From contig WOGZ01000104.1 in the NCBI GenBank assembly GCA_009733775.1, positions 40,512 to 104,511 of the forward strand: a stretch of 64,000 bases of DNA, read 5' to 3'. Source of the stretch: Alectoria sarmentosa (Eukaryota; Ascomycota; Lecanoromycetes; Lecanorales; Parmeliaceae). This document shows, piece by piece, positions 47,335-58,218 of the stretch. The notes under the pieces were generated by a model. The model saw nothing but the letters and a program-made list of their open reading frames with translations. It was not told the DNA's origin and did not search any database. Position 1 is the first letter of the stretch. Every line of letters begins with the position of its first letter. The translations under genes were made by a program, and so were the position numbers.

Positions 47335-48189
47335 CTAGCTCTTTAGAACGACTATCAACAAAACTAGCACAATGATTAATATAATAATGACCGTCAGCTG
47401 TTTATTGTCCTTCGCCCTCCTCGCCACGTTTCCCAGTTGTCTCCTCGCCCCATCCAGTCTCGATTGATGGCGGTCCATGATCTGTTCCGAGTCGTCGAGC
47501 ATACCGATCTGATCTTCCAGCTCGCTACCAATCTGTATACTGAGATCCCTTTGCCGTCCAATACTCTCTCCCAGTCTGTCTAAATCTTCGTCCTGTCGCC
47601 TTAGCACCTGGGAATGATATTGGTGTATTTGCTGATTATCCAAATGACTCTGATCAGGCGGCACCTCTTGTTCTGGTTCATCCCTGTATGGAAACAGCGC
47701 CGCTTTATTGGCCTCATCTTGCGGATCTGGCGGTGCATCTGTAAATCTGACGGATTTATCTGGCCTGGGGGAGTCCGCCGCGGAGCGTTTCAGGAAGGAA
47801 GATGATGATGGATTTCGAGGTCGAATCTTCTTCGCGGCAGCGAAATCGGGAGAGAGAGCTGGGTCGTTGGGTTGGGAGACTGAGGGTTTGGAAGTGGTAG
47901 GGAAGCCGCGGAATTGGGATGTCAGGTCGTCGAATTGCTTACGGAGGTCGGTAGCACTTAGACAAGTCAGTTGTCATATTATCTGTTCTAGACTTGGTCG
48001 GACGTACGAGTCATCATTTCCGTCTGAATCCTTCAATGCCTCGACGCCCTCACGCATTTGATCCAAGGATCTGGAAATATGTCCATCTTGGGAGTTGGGC
48101 TCGAGATTTAAGGAGATGGCCCGCTGCCGTTCGAGCAACGATAGCTTGATATGATCAGCGAGCAGATATAGTTGCGATGGGTTAGACAT
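47335..48189 (-). CDS. syntaxin-8-like Qc-SNARE
   Basis: Endosomal/vacuolar t-SNARE of about 267 aa from two exons (48189-48008, 47956-47335). The N-terminal helical part starts MSNPSQLYLLADHIKLSLLE. After a Pro/Ser-rich linker comes the SNARE motif: LRRQDEDLDRLGESIGRQRD, then LSIQIGSELEDQIGMLDDSE, with the central-layer Gln expected of a Q-SNARE. A C-terminal transmembrane anchor (LTVIIILIIVLVLLIVVL) is followed by only two residues, as usual for tail-anchored SNAREs. The family (Syn8/Tlg1/syntaxin 8) works in Golgi-endosome-vacuole fusion, consistent with but independent of VPS15 in the window. It diverges from the RING gene. Confidence 0.88.
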
Positions 48190-48458
48190 GCTGAAGTAGC
48201 CGTGATAGCGATCATGAATGAGGTTGAGAGCAGCTAGGCCGCTCTGCCGGCCGCAAATGCCAAATGCCAAGACTCGATCTTAGCGCTGGGCCCTGGCGGC
48301 GGAACCCGGAGCCCGGCCGGGCCCAAGCAAAGTGAAGCAAGGGACATGGCATCCTAGCATCATTTCTCTTCGTTTCAGCATGGAGACGTTGCGGTATTAA
48401 AAGGTTCTGAGGGGCCTGCTCAGAATCTGCAGATTTCTTGGATCGTTCTCTATCAGTC

Positions 48459-49781
48459 ATGTCGAGCACACCACCCACTGTACCCCTTCCCTGGATTCCC
48501 TGGGATCCCATACCTCCCCAGAGACCCCAGAGACCCCAGAGACCCCAGCTCAACCCTGTCGATCTGAGAGCCTTGGAATATGTCAGTCCCTACGACCACA
48601 ATCTCATGTGTGCTATCTGTTACTGTCCATTCGTCAATGCTGTCAGACTACCTTGCGAGCATGTTTTCTGCCTACGCTGTGTCAATGATGCCATGAAGAT
48701 ATCCGGTATTGGCTTTAGGCCGTCATCAGTGAATTGCCCGTCTTGCCGCAGGATGACACATGCGAGTGAGATAACTTCAATGCCTAAAATCTTGGACCGC
48801 ATGCTGGATGATTTGATGGTTAGATGCCCGCTGAAAGACGAAGGATGCAATGAACAGGTTCAGAGGTGTGATGTACAGCAGCACGTCGATAAAAAGTGCG
48901 CATATTCAGAGGTGGAATGTCCCGCGGAAAGCTGTATGCTCTCTATACTACGGAAGGACCTGGAGAAACAACGATGCCTACATGACATGGTGGAATGCGA
49001 GGACTGTAACGGATTCTTCATGGAGCGAGACTTGGAATCTCATCATACCCTTCATTGCGAGGCTGGTCGAACGTCATGTCCTGATTGCAAGGCTCAGGTG
49101 CTGCTTCGTGATATCGGTCAACACGTCGAAAGCTGTCCGGATGCTATCTTCCCATGTGCAGCTGCCGAGTATGGCTGTGACTTCAATGCCCGACGCGCCG
49201 CTTTGGACCAACATTCGAGGGCATGTGCGTTGGCAAAACTCGTCCCATTCCTGCAAAAACAAAACGAGCGCCTTGGTGCCCACGAAGCTGCCCTAAAGCG
49301 CATCCGTCACAGAAACTCCATCCTCGAAACATCATTTTCAAGCTTTCAGGAAACTCTCAGTCCCTCTGCAGACCTCGTCGGTGCTCCTTCGTCTTCATCT
49401 TTGGCCTCCGATACCAGTCCATTCGATTCTACGGCCCATCATCTTTTGTGCCTCCACGAATCCCTTCGTGAGGAAGTCAGTCGCGTATCGGCTGCCCTGT
49501 CCGAACTCGATGCTCGGACAACGATGACTGTCATGAACGAGAGTATGCGCGTGAAAGAAGACATCTCACACATGAATGCTGCGATTGGGGGCATGCGTTT
49601 GCAAGTGCATTGGCTTGTGAGTGCAAGACTGCAAAATCAGCAAAGAGTGGCTATGGTAAGGAACCAGTCCGGAGGAGCTATTGACGCTGGTGCCTCATCA
49701 ACGCCAGAACGTCCGAGTGGAGGTGTTGACTTACCCATTCGGAGGCTGAGCGACTCAACGCGGCAGGAGACCAAGCTCTGA
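48459..49781 (+). CDS. RING and TRAF-type zinc finger protein
   Basis: Likely E3 ubiquitin ligase, single exon, about 440 aa. Near residues 44-95 is a C3HC4 RING: LMCAICYCPFVNAVRLPCEH, then VFCLRCVND and NCPSCRR. It is followed by TRAF-type zinc fingers (RCPLKDEGCNEQVQRCDVQQ with H and C ligands; VECEDCNGFFMERDLESH; TSCPDCKAQVLLRDIGQHVE; FPCAAAEYGCDFNARRAALD). A long helical or coiled-coil C-terminal part follows (QKQNERLGAHEAALKRIRHR) with a hydrophobic segment but no MATH domain. The N-terminus is Pro-rich with PQR tandem repeats from a 9-bp DNA repeat near 48518-48546. The start at 48459 is the first true ATG. Confidence 0.85.
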   Translation: MSSTPPTVPLPWIPWDPIPPQRPQRPQRPQLNPVDLRALEYVSPYDHNLMCAICYCPFVNAVRLPCEHVFCLRCVNDAMKISGIGFRPSSVNCPSCRRMTHASEITSMPKILDRMLDDLMVRCPLKDEGCNEQVQRCDVQQHVDKKCAYSEVECPAESCMLSILRKDLEKQRCLHDMVECEDCNGFFMERDLESHHTLHCEAGRTSCPDCKAQVLLRDIGQHVESCPDAIFPCAAAEYGCDFNARRAALDQHSRACALAKLVPFLQKQNERLGAHEAALKRIRHRNSILETSFSSFQETLSPSADLVGAPSSSSLASDTSPFDSTAHHLLCLHESLREEVSRVSAALSELDARTTMTVMNESMRVKEDISHMNAAIGGMRLQVHWLVSARLQNQQRVAMVRNQSGGAIDAGASSTPERPSGGVDLPIRRLSDSTRQETKL

Positions 49782-50387
49782 GCAATGCGGTAGTGATTTG
49801 GTGTCTAGGCTTTTTGGGGACCTCTACACTAGATGAAACAGCACGATACCTCTACGGTACTACTATTAATAAACCTATGCATGCATGCAGCTGATTCGGT
49901 ATAAGTTGCTCCAGAACGAAGTTCCACCGAAATTTCTGTGATTTGATTGGTTATCGGCTGATTGATGACCCTATCTTGCAGATCTTCAACCTCTCTTTTG
50001 GTACCCTCGCTCCCTCGTACCTCATGCTTATTTTGCCGAAAGGATTTCTCGTGCATGCAATGTTGCATTGTTACAGCGTCTTTCTCACATAGCCTTGTGT
50101 TGCCGCTCTTGAGGGTAGGATGGAATCTGTGCGATAAGACGAGAAGACGTGGGGCTCTGCAGAAACATGTCACTTTCGCGCTTACAGCCTTGCGAGCTTG
50201 GAATACAACATAAGCCACATAAAGAGGGGTGGGGGAGCTGGTTCTGCAATCATAAGAATGCGGCAATCCTCTCACTTTCAAAAATCCGATTATATTCGCA
50301 GTTTGCACTCTCGCCTTCATACCTGTCTATATAGGCGCTACCCCTCTCCGTTTCCTATTACGAATTCCCCAGACTTCTTGCGCCATC
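49782..50387. other. intergenic with repeat copy A
   Basis: 600 bp holding the 3' end of the RING gene, repeat copy A (49808-49925) and the leader of the multi-pass gene. No gene was recognised. Confidence 0.5.
49808..49925. repeat. dispersed repeat, copy A (3' of RING gene)
   Basis: Shares blocks ggctttttggg, tacctctacggtact, atgcatgc/atgcacgc, ttcggta and ttgctcca/atgctcca, in the same order and spacing, with copy B at 52641-52785. Both copies lie just downstream of a stop codon on the same strand. Confidence 0.6.
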
Positions 50388-52622
50388 ATGAATGCATCGG
50401 TCAACGCCAGCGTTGCAGAGAGCCTAACAATAGCAGCGGACCAAGCGTATGGCAACTATGGAAACTTGACACTGTTATGGTTCAACGCGACGCTCGGGGT
50501 CATAGTCATAGACCCGAGTACTACAAACGTCTCTGTTCTTAGCCCAGCATTTGGAGATCTTTTCGCCCCTGACGTCTTCAGCATCCCACAAGCGTGTGCA
50601 TACCCTATAAGTGGTATGAGAGATGAATTACGCTTTCAATCGTTTACGTGGCCGCTGACAGGTTCATTGCAGGTCAATATGGCTTCCTGAATCGACTACT
50701 CTACTACTGCTTGATACTTGTTGCTGTCCTTGCGGCTTCTAATTCATGGCTTTGTTGGGTATGTCAATGTACATTTCAAAATAATTTGTTGCCAACCAAT
50801 GTCGAGTTTTGAGTTGCGGGAATCACCTCGGTACCATTGTCTATTTATTTCGCGTCTCCCGTGGTTCAATATCTACTCTCAAAAAGAGATGCTGACCTCA
50901 CACTTTCACAGGCAGCCCTAGGTAGGCCATGTCCTTGTCTGATTTGGTCTAAATGGACTTACTCAAATGCGCAATTAGGTATTGCTATGTCGTACTCAGC
51001 CGGCGCCTGCTTGCACGCTTTTGCGCTGTTCTCGTGCGAATCCCATGTTCTTTTCTACGTCTGCTATTCAGCTGATCAGTCCACTATAGACGTTACCACT
51101 ACGACTGGCCAGATTACGACAATGCAGATTGGTATACGATGGCACCTAAATACTACGGAGACATCGATCTACAGGGCATATTCCCAATCCTTGTCGCTGG
51201 CTGTATAGCTCTGCCCCCGATACTGAACTGGTCTTATCTATTGAGGGGCTCCAAAGGAGCCAAACCAGTGATTGTATTATGGGGAGCTATGATGTTCGCA
51301 GCAGTGATCCCGAGCTTGATCTTCACCGTGAGAGGAATTTATCCTTTCGAGGTGACCAACCAGGTGACTTATTGTCCCACCAACGCGGCTAACAATTGCA
51401 CTTTCGATGCACTCTACAACTATGGAGCGGGGATCTATTCTTCGACAGTATACAATCTCTGTCAATGCAACGACACTTGCGGAGCCGTAGTTCCCAACGG
51501 CTTTCCATTCAGAAATGGCCAGAGCTTGCAAGCAGTCCTGACTTCTGATCGGTCTAACGATTTAAATGAGAAGTCATCCGTTTACTACGCATTTTACGTC
51601 AACGCAATTTTCCTCTTGTTCATCCTATCACACGGCATTCTTGGCCTCATAGAAGCATCATGGAGTCAACAACATATCCGAGACACCATCTTCCGACGGC
51701 TCAGTGGAACCACCCGACACAGCTTACGAAGAAGTCTAGCCTCGAAAATACGGCATCACATAGGAAAATATACTGCAGGGTTCTTCTTTGTTTCTGCTAT
51801 AGTGGTGACAGTCTTGTGTCCGCCCGTCTTCATCAGTTCTGTGATTATCAACGAGATCGTGACCTGGAATTGGCCAGTCGCGTACGTATCTAAAAATTCC
51901 GAGTGTCAGAGTCCTTCATTGACTTCCACATCTAGGGAAAATTATGACGCTGTCGGACAGGTAGGGGTCGCTGACCATCAAGTCAACATACTCTGCTAAA
52001 GATCCACCAGTGGGGTCCAATGGTTGCCGCCGCATTCGCAATCATTGCCGCTACTATCCAAGCGATAAGCGTTGCCTGGGAAGATCGAAAATCAGCCAAG
52101 TCTGACACCACGGTCTCTGAAGGTGCACAGAGAAAACGAAAATCCTTCAAAGATCTATGGAAGGCCGTCTACGTGATGCTTCAAGACTTCAAATATTGGC
52201 TTGTTGAGGGGTCACTGCACGAGCCACTGAAACTACCAAAGGAAACCGATGAGAAAGTCGATACCAAAGCCCCTGCCCAAAAGCCTCATGGGACGTTCAA
52301 AGAAGTCCAAATCTCAAGCTTCCATTGCGACAGATGCAAGAGACTAGCGATCAAGTATCAATGTACCGATTGTTGCCAGGGATATTGCAGGGACTGTTGG
52401 CCTCGAACGCAAAAGCGTGGCGCACAACTCGACGGTACCGTCGAGCTGCAATCTGATCCTAAACACCAATCGATGTTTACAGGCTACCTGAAACCTCCTC
52501 ATTCGGCCACCTCTTCCCTGGATATATCTCCAACGCAGACGTCAACCGAGTATGCTCCTCTTCCGCATATCGAAGAAGGTAGCTACTTCTTCTCACGAGA
52601 CATCTCACCTTTGCTCTCTTGA
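50388..52622 (+). CDS. multi-pass membrane protein with Cys-rich (zinc-like) cytosolic tail
   Basis: At least seven exons are needed. The N-terminus has Asn-rich glycosylation-type sites (MNASVNASVAE, GNLTLLWFNATLG). Membrane segments include NRLLYYCLILVAVLAASNSW, FPILVAGCIALPPILNW, VLWGAMMFAAVIPSLIFTV, AFYVNAIFLLFILSHGILGL, GFFFVSAIVVTVLCPPVFI and MVAAAFAIIAATIQAI. Between them is a Cys-rich luminal loop (CPTNAANNCTFDAL and NLCQCNDTCG). The tail has FHCDRCKRLAIKYQCTDCCQ and YCRDCW, a paired-Cys pattern like a small zinc finger. One exon of about 24 bp (ENYDAVGQ) joins the fifth and sixth segments. The family is unknown to me. It may be a transporter-like or receptor-like protein. Splice joins were chosen to keep frame and are moderately certain. 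Confidence 0.65.
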
Positions 52623-53143
52623 TTGCGTATGTAGATTTAAGGGCTTTTTGGGATTTGAACACTGGGTGAACCAGCGCGCTCGGGGGATAACAGAGTAATA
52701 GGCACAACTACCTCTACGGTACTTTTAATGAACTCATGCACGCATCCGCCCCTCCGCTTTCGGTAAATTATGCTCCAAATTCCGAGGCACGGGCAATATT
52801 TTCAAAGGTGTCAACCACCGGCAGCTTGCTCACTCATCAGCACTCCACACAATCTCGAGTGTAAGTCATATGGATAATCAAGGCTATTCGCCAAGTCAAA
52901 CAAATGCACATTCTATTCGCTGTCGCTGCGCCCAACAAAGCAGTATCAGTCGGCGCTCGTAAAAAGCAACGCATGCTAAAATTAAAGGAGTGTCTCGGCA
53001 GAAACTGCCATCGACGCATGATGACGCTGCACCCGATAAAGCAAAATTAGTCGGGGCTGGCAATTAGATTGCAAGGAAAATATGAAAGGAGTTTGTCTTT
53101 GCCGGAAATTAATATCCCTCAACGCTGGTCCGTGCATCCGTGC
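52623..53143. other. convergent intergenic with repeats
   Basis: Holds repeat copy B (52641-52785) and a weak direct repeat (words around 52926-52960 recur near 53031-53064: gctgc.ccc, aaagca, agtcgg.gct). No gene was seen. Confidence 0.45.
52641..52785. repeat. dispersed repeat, copy B (3' of multi-pass gene)
   Basis: Counterpart of copy A at 49808-49925, with an extra insertion of about 30 bp before the conserved cctctacggtac core. Confidence 0.6.
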
Positions 53144-54427
53144 TCAAATCTCCATCCCACCCGTGTCGTCCTTGTCACCCTGTCTTCGATCATCCTGATG
53201 CTCAAGCTCAGACGGAAACTTTGGAAGACGTTCGCGATATGCGGCCCCACTCTCTCTCTGTTTCCTACCACGACGAGGTTCTTTTTTCCCCGGTCGTTTT
53301 GCCGCCCTTGTACCTTCTCCTTCTGGTGACCCAGAGCTAGATTCTCGCTGCCTCGCCTTCCCTTTCCCTTTTGGGTCCTTTTCGCTGCTCTCTTCTGTCG
53401 GTTTAGATTCAAGGTAGCCTTGATAATCGGTGAACTGAGTAAAAGGAGTGGGCTCGCGTGAATCTGAACCCATGGGCGGGCTTAAACCTGAACCGATGGG
53501 CTGGGATGGACCTGAAGCGATTGCTCCTATTGTCATTGCTTCAACACTTGTAGTTGTGGTGGCTAGATCAAGATCACTTTGAGAATAGCTGTTGTAATTG
53601 TAAGCATATCTCCCTCCCGGCCAATCGAACACAGACCGACTCACCCGGGTATATCTAGACGAGGTATTGGGAGGTTATTCTCTCTTGCGTATTCCACGTG
53701 CAAATCATGAGCCCTCTTCCCAAAGTGCACTATGTGCGGCAGAGTTATCCTAGCAACCTTTATGGTCGCCTTATGATCTGCTTGTGCTAAGATCTCGATA
53801 ATTTTACTCTTGCCTGTGGCCCCACCAAAAATCTTTTGTTGGACGACGTCTCTGACATATTTTAGGCTCAGGGCTTTGCCTTTGTCGTCTTTGCAGCAAT
53901 GGAGCATACAGTAGATGTGGACGAGCTGATAGGGCTTAATTTCCTGCTTGCCCCACTCGAGCTTTGTTGAGAATATCAGCGTTGAAAGCCTGTACGGACT
54001 GTGATCCGACGAAAAGGATTAGTCAGCGACGTAATGGTTGACAGGATCATGTTTGGACTTACAACCCACTGAGCCGTTCGTTTTTATCTTTAGCCCTTGG
54101 GTCTTTTTCTAGAAGCTGCTGAAATAGATCTTCGACTTGGTCTTTCAATTCTTGTTCGTGTTCGTCGGCCAAAGCTTGGTGCTTGATTGTGAGTTCGTGT
54201 TGGGGGTTTTCGAACCTATCTAGCATCTCGTGCCAGGGGCGGACCTTTTGGTTGTACTTGATGCTGAATATCCCATGGAAGTCGTCTCGATCTAGTGGTC
54301 TTCCCTCGTGCTTGTACCGATTGTAGGCAACGAGCATCAAGGTGACATCTTGTGCGGGAAGAAATTTGTGATCCAGTGCCGGTCTATAATCACGGTCCTT
54401 GTCATAGGTTCTGTTTTTGAGCGGCAT
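53144..54427 (-). CDS. hypothetical protein with charged C-terminus
   Basis: Three exons (54427-54063, 53998-53645, 53588-53144) join in frame through canonical gtaagt and gtgagt donors to give about 387 aa. The N-terminal two thirds are helical and charged (QDVTLMLVAYNRYKHEGRPL; HEQELKDQVEDLFQQLLE; EIKPYQLVHIYCMLHCC; IKVARITLPHIVHFGKRAHD). The last third is low complexity, rich in Pro, Gly, Ser and Lys/Arg (KKEPRRGRKQRE), and could hold a nuclear signal. I recognise no domain. Clean splice joins make it a real gene. It is flanked by repeat-rich DNA, so it may be a lineage-specific gene. Confidence 0.6.
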
Positions 54428-54569
54428 TTGGGGCAGGTGTATCTTTTGTATAAGACAGACGAAATGTCGGTCTCTATGGAAGAGGGTTGGTCAAGAATGG
54501 TTTTGTGCAGATCTGTGATGCTGAATTGGTATGATTCGGGCCAAGGGTGGCTTTTGGGGAGAGAATCGG

Positions 54570-54700
54570 CAGACGAAGGGTTGTACTGAAGATGTCTTAC
54601 GAGAACTGCATGAGCAGATGAGATATTGAACTGAAGACGTCTCTTGAGGAATGTGCGAACAGACGAGAGAATGTGCTGAAGGTGTGTTATGAGGTGAATG
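54570..54700. repeat. 45-bp degenerate tandem repeat, three units
   Basis: Units begin with agacga/agatga (54571, 54616 and 54661, approximately) and share a core ctgaag.tgt.tta/ctgaagacgtctc. The unit length is a multiple of three. The minus strand reads through with a repeated 15-residue pattern (SHIPQETSSVQ, SCSSRKTSSVQ, RFSPQKPPLAR), so a small coding repeat cannot be excluded. Confidence 0.6.
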
Positions 54701-55107
54701 AAGAAGAAAAAAAGCAGATGGAGGCAAGAAGCCCAGCTTTTATAGAAAAGGACAGACTAACTGCCTCGCCATACCGTCCATCCTTCCCCTGGAGCTCGCT
54801 TGATGTTCCGAGTATAAGGATCCCAAGGCAGAGCGCAGCCACGGAGGTTACCCTGCCTCAAGGCCAAAGGCGTCCAAATGGTTGGCTAAGATGCTCGCTG
54901 GGACATCACCATCTGAGATTTGAGATGCCCGAGCCTCTGACGTTGGAGCCTTTGACATTGCAGGAGCGTTTCTCGGTATCCCAGGCGACTGAAATGCGGT
55001 GAAACCATTGGTGGCAGCGAGAGAATGTCTCTGCCTGAAGTGGATTTGCATGTTTGTAATTGCGGGTCTGAAAAGCATGAGCGGCTGCCAGCGAACAAAG
55101 TCTGCCG

Positions 55108-55560
55108 CGAAGGTTGCCCTGACATACGGAGATAATTCGCTGTTGGTCCTCGAAACCACACCAGTGTCCCGTGTATGCCCATTTGGGACTGTTAATCTTG
55201 TGACAACATTCATAGATACGTCAGGTACACAACAAACCCGGCGGGCAAAATCTCAGCCTCGAGGGCTGCCCTGATCTCAAGTTGTCGCCTTCAGAAAGGT
55301 GGTTCGTTATTGGTCCTCGGAACCACACCACTGCCTGGTGTGTGCCCGTCATTGGCTGTTGATCCTGTGGCGGCCTTCATGAGCACGTCAAGCGAGGATG
55401 CAAGATACCGAGCGTATAAAAGCTCAGCCTCGAACGTTGCCATGTTTTCAAATTGTCGCCTTCAAGATCATTCGCTATGATCTCTCCAACGATACCAGTA
55501 CCTGGTAATCGAGCTTTGCAGCTGCAGATCCTATGACAGAGTTTCCTGCGACTCAGGCTT
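55108..55560. repeat. diverged tandem repeat of 167-168 bp, about 2.5 units
   Basis: Anchor words ttcgctgttggtcctcg (55136), ttcgttattggtcctcgg (55303) and ttcgctatgatctctcc (55471) recur at 167 and 168 bp. Other shared words are aggttgccctga/gggctgccctga/cgttgccatg, accagtgtccc/accactgcctgg/accagtacctgg and ctcagcctcga. Many C/T and G/A differences separate the units. Confidence 0.7.
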
Positions 55561-56990
55561 GGGCGTCAATGTGAAGACACAAGCGGGGTCTTACAGCGTG
55601 TCAGGAGTGGCTCCGCCACCTGTCGACGCTGTTTCGAAATTGCATCGTAACCTCGGCGTAGAGAGCATGGGCTAGTCTTAAAGATTGCTCAGATTCGAAA
55701 CATTGCGATTGAAAAGGTTGGCCGTGGTCCTCCCCTTGCCAAGATTTGAGAAGAGGACGTGAGTCGCTGAAACAGTTTTCCAAGCTAAACGAGCAAGCAA
55801 AACCAACCACCCGAAACACAATCGGGCAACATAGTCGGTACAATCAAGCAACTAAAACATTCGGCCTTGGTCGACTACCTCTGCTTCGAAAATCGCCTTA
55901 CTATAAACCTCAAATTAGAGGTATTCGTTCACATCGTCACAGGAGGTAGCTTCCGCCTCTCTTGGCATACCCCAAGCTCAGCCTCTTATGATGCGATACC
56001 AAGGGCAATGGATATTCAAGATGAAGGCCTGAGCTCACCACGGGTTACACCTCACCTGCAGCCAAGCACCCAACCAACCCACTTGAGAAGGACTTCGAAT
56101 GACTTCATGAGCCCTGATAGGCGCTCGTTTCGTGCTGCGCAAGCAAGCGATCGGCTACTGCCAGGCTCAGCAAACTCTCCACAGCCATCAAGCATGAATG
56201 CATGAATACATGAGTGGTGCTTATTTGACACCCTTCCAGTACCTCGCCTGAATCTTATTTGGCCATGCTCATTATGATGGATTTGAAGGTTCAACATGGT
56301 CCGGTAGAATGTCATTGATCACTAGAGTAAACAATGAGATTAATCATGGCAAGGATATGCATGATAGGGGCGAACACCTGTGGAAGCTCGATGTTTATCC
56401 AAGGCGGAGGTTTTGTGAAAATATTCACCAAGCCTGTGGTAGCTCTCGCCATAAATCGTTTGGAAAAGAACGTTCCGGAATGCTTGCAAATGCATAAGGT
56501 ATTTGGATTTCTTGTGTACTTTTGTATGAATCTCTTCACCAAAACTCTACTATCTTGCATCCATGTCTGTCTTGCTAGTACCGCTATACCTCCTGGTTGA
56601 ATATTGACCGTACGGCTCATATTAGTCTTTAATGCATCAAGTGTGAGGTTTGAAAGTAGCTTGTCTCGGCATCCTCATGTATACTCCGGTTTTTCTACGG
56701 CAGCACTATTGCCGTTGATCCAAGTGCCACACCTTTCTGACCTTCCCTTGTCTTCCAGCCATCTTCTTGCCAGTCTATAATTCACCTTGTGCTGGTATGC
56801 GAGCAACCAAACTCGTACAGTCATCCTAGATATCACATCTGCACGGCCCTGTCTTATCTTCCAGTCTCGTCTCGTGATAAAGGTATGACCCACACTCTAA
56901 GAAAGTAAAATAGCTCTTACAGTCATCCTAGACACCACAGTTTCACTGCTCTTCGTCCTCTCACCACGCCCTGCTCAAGCGCTACCCACC

Positions 56991-57464
56991 ATGTCTCTCG
57001 AGGCTTTCCCTAACGAGATCCTCCTTCAAATATTCAAGGATCTGTACCCGCCAGGTGCCTGGAAATACTGGGCGCCATATGAACTCGAAAACGAAACCCT
57101 CTACCCACCGCACTCCTACCAGACGCCCGATTGGAAACCTTCCACAGACCCGCAATACACAAATTTCGATCGTACTCGCCAGTACTGGGGAGCACTCTGG
57201 AAGGCGGATCTGGCCATGCAAGCGTTTGCTGCCATGAATCATCGTTTGCGTGAATTGTCTCGGGACATCCTGGCCCTGCGTGCTAGCAACCAGGTGATCA
57301 TGATTTCTATGGGTCCGGTTCTGCCTGAAAACTTGACGTGGGGGATGCTTTTGCGGGTAATGAGATCTCGTGATGATACTATGGCTTCTATCTTAGAGAC
57401 TATCGATGAGGAAGCGAAAGCGAAAGATGCGGAAGCCAAGGAAGCGAAGGAAGAGGAAGGATGA
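56991..57464 (+). CDS. F-box-like protein, member of local family (1 of 3)
   Basis: Short single-exon protein of 157 aa starting MSLEAFPNEILLQIFKDLYPPG, an F-box-like first helix. It continues LWKADLAMQAFAAMNHRLRE and LSRDILALRASNQVIMISMG, which aligns by pattern with the other two local genes. The C-terminus is a Glu/Lys/Ala run (EEAKAKDAEAKEAKEEEG) that may be a truncation product, since family members usually continue. Possible role: substrate adaptor, unproven. The leader contains two copies of the promoter-like word. Confidence 0.6.
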   Translation: MSLEAFPNEILLQIFKDLYPPGAWKYWAPYELENETLYPPHSYQTPDWKPSTDPQYTNFDRTRQYWGALWKADLAMQAFAAMNHRLRELSRDILALRASNQVIMISMGPVLPENLTWGMLLRVMRSRDDTMASILETIDEEAKAKDAEAKEAKEEEG

Positions 57465-58218
57465 GGAAGAGAGGAGAATGGCATCTGGAGGACGATGATG
57501 ACGACTGTGGGTTTTTCTTCGAGATATTCACGATGACTGGGCAGCTAACGTCAGGATGCAAGATGACGCGAAGAGAGCACATGGCTTTAATTTCTTTCCC
57601 GGACCAGCAACATTGATAGCGACATCAATGCAGCGACTTTTCATTTAAACCCGGTTTGTTGTGGTCCTCTGGCAGTCAGACGAACGAAGAAAGCTTTTCA
57701 ACAGGCTGCCCGAACGGCAGCAGGCACTTTATGGATCAAATGGATGTGTTTGTGCAAGAGCTGGCAGCGAAGCATTGTCTATGGATGGCCCGATTGGGTT
57801 CAATAGCTTCATTTCAAGTTGAAGCAGAGACCGACTAATTGCGTGCTCCCAAGTCCTATCAAGACCGTATTGCATCAAGTCTTGAAGCTTTGATGTAAAC
57901 TCACACATAGTATCTACTTTTCGAAGTTGAGCACTTTTCGACCGAGGTCCGAGGCTCATTTTTGACCAAAGGAGGTCTCGTTAACGGACCAGTAGTAATT
58001 GCCCTTTGCACTGTGGTAACCCGGCAGCTTCCTGTCCCTGCCTTTCTGCGCCATTTTAAATTTGTTGTAGCCAATCAACATAGGCAATTCTCATGCCATC
58101 AAGCTTTGTCATCTCATCTCCCTATCCTAGGCGCCTGACCCTTCTGAGTACAACCTCCTCCTCCTCCTGTCATTGTCCAAGTCAGATTCGCCTGATTTTG
58201 TAAGGCCTTCTCGCGAAC
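57465..58218. other. intergenic region
   Basis: 750 bp. A 60-codon frame (57656-57838) might be an exon remnant of the F-box-like gene but has no motif. The rest, including the promoter of the phosphoesterase gene, shows nothing recognised. Confidence 0.4.

Larger units (their letters stand above)
54428..56990. other. repeat-bearing intergenic region
   Basis: 2.5 kb without a recognised gene. It holds a 45-bp tandem repeat (54570-54700) and a tandem repeat of 167-168 bp (55108-55560). The last 200 bases carry two copies of a promoter-like word (gtcatcctaga.a.cac) before the F-box-like gene. Frames of up to 121 codons exist but overlap the repeats. Confidence 0.5.

Noticed and set aside
54848..55213. 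121-codon minus-strand frame
   Set aside because: It overlaps the 168-bp repeat and lacks motifs and splice context, so it is likely a chance frame.
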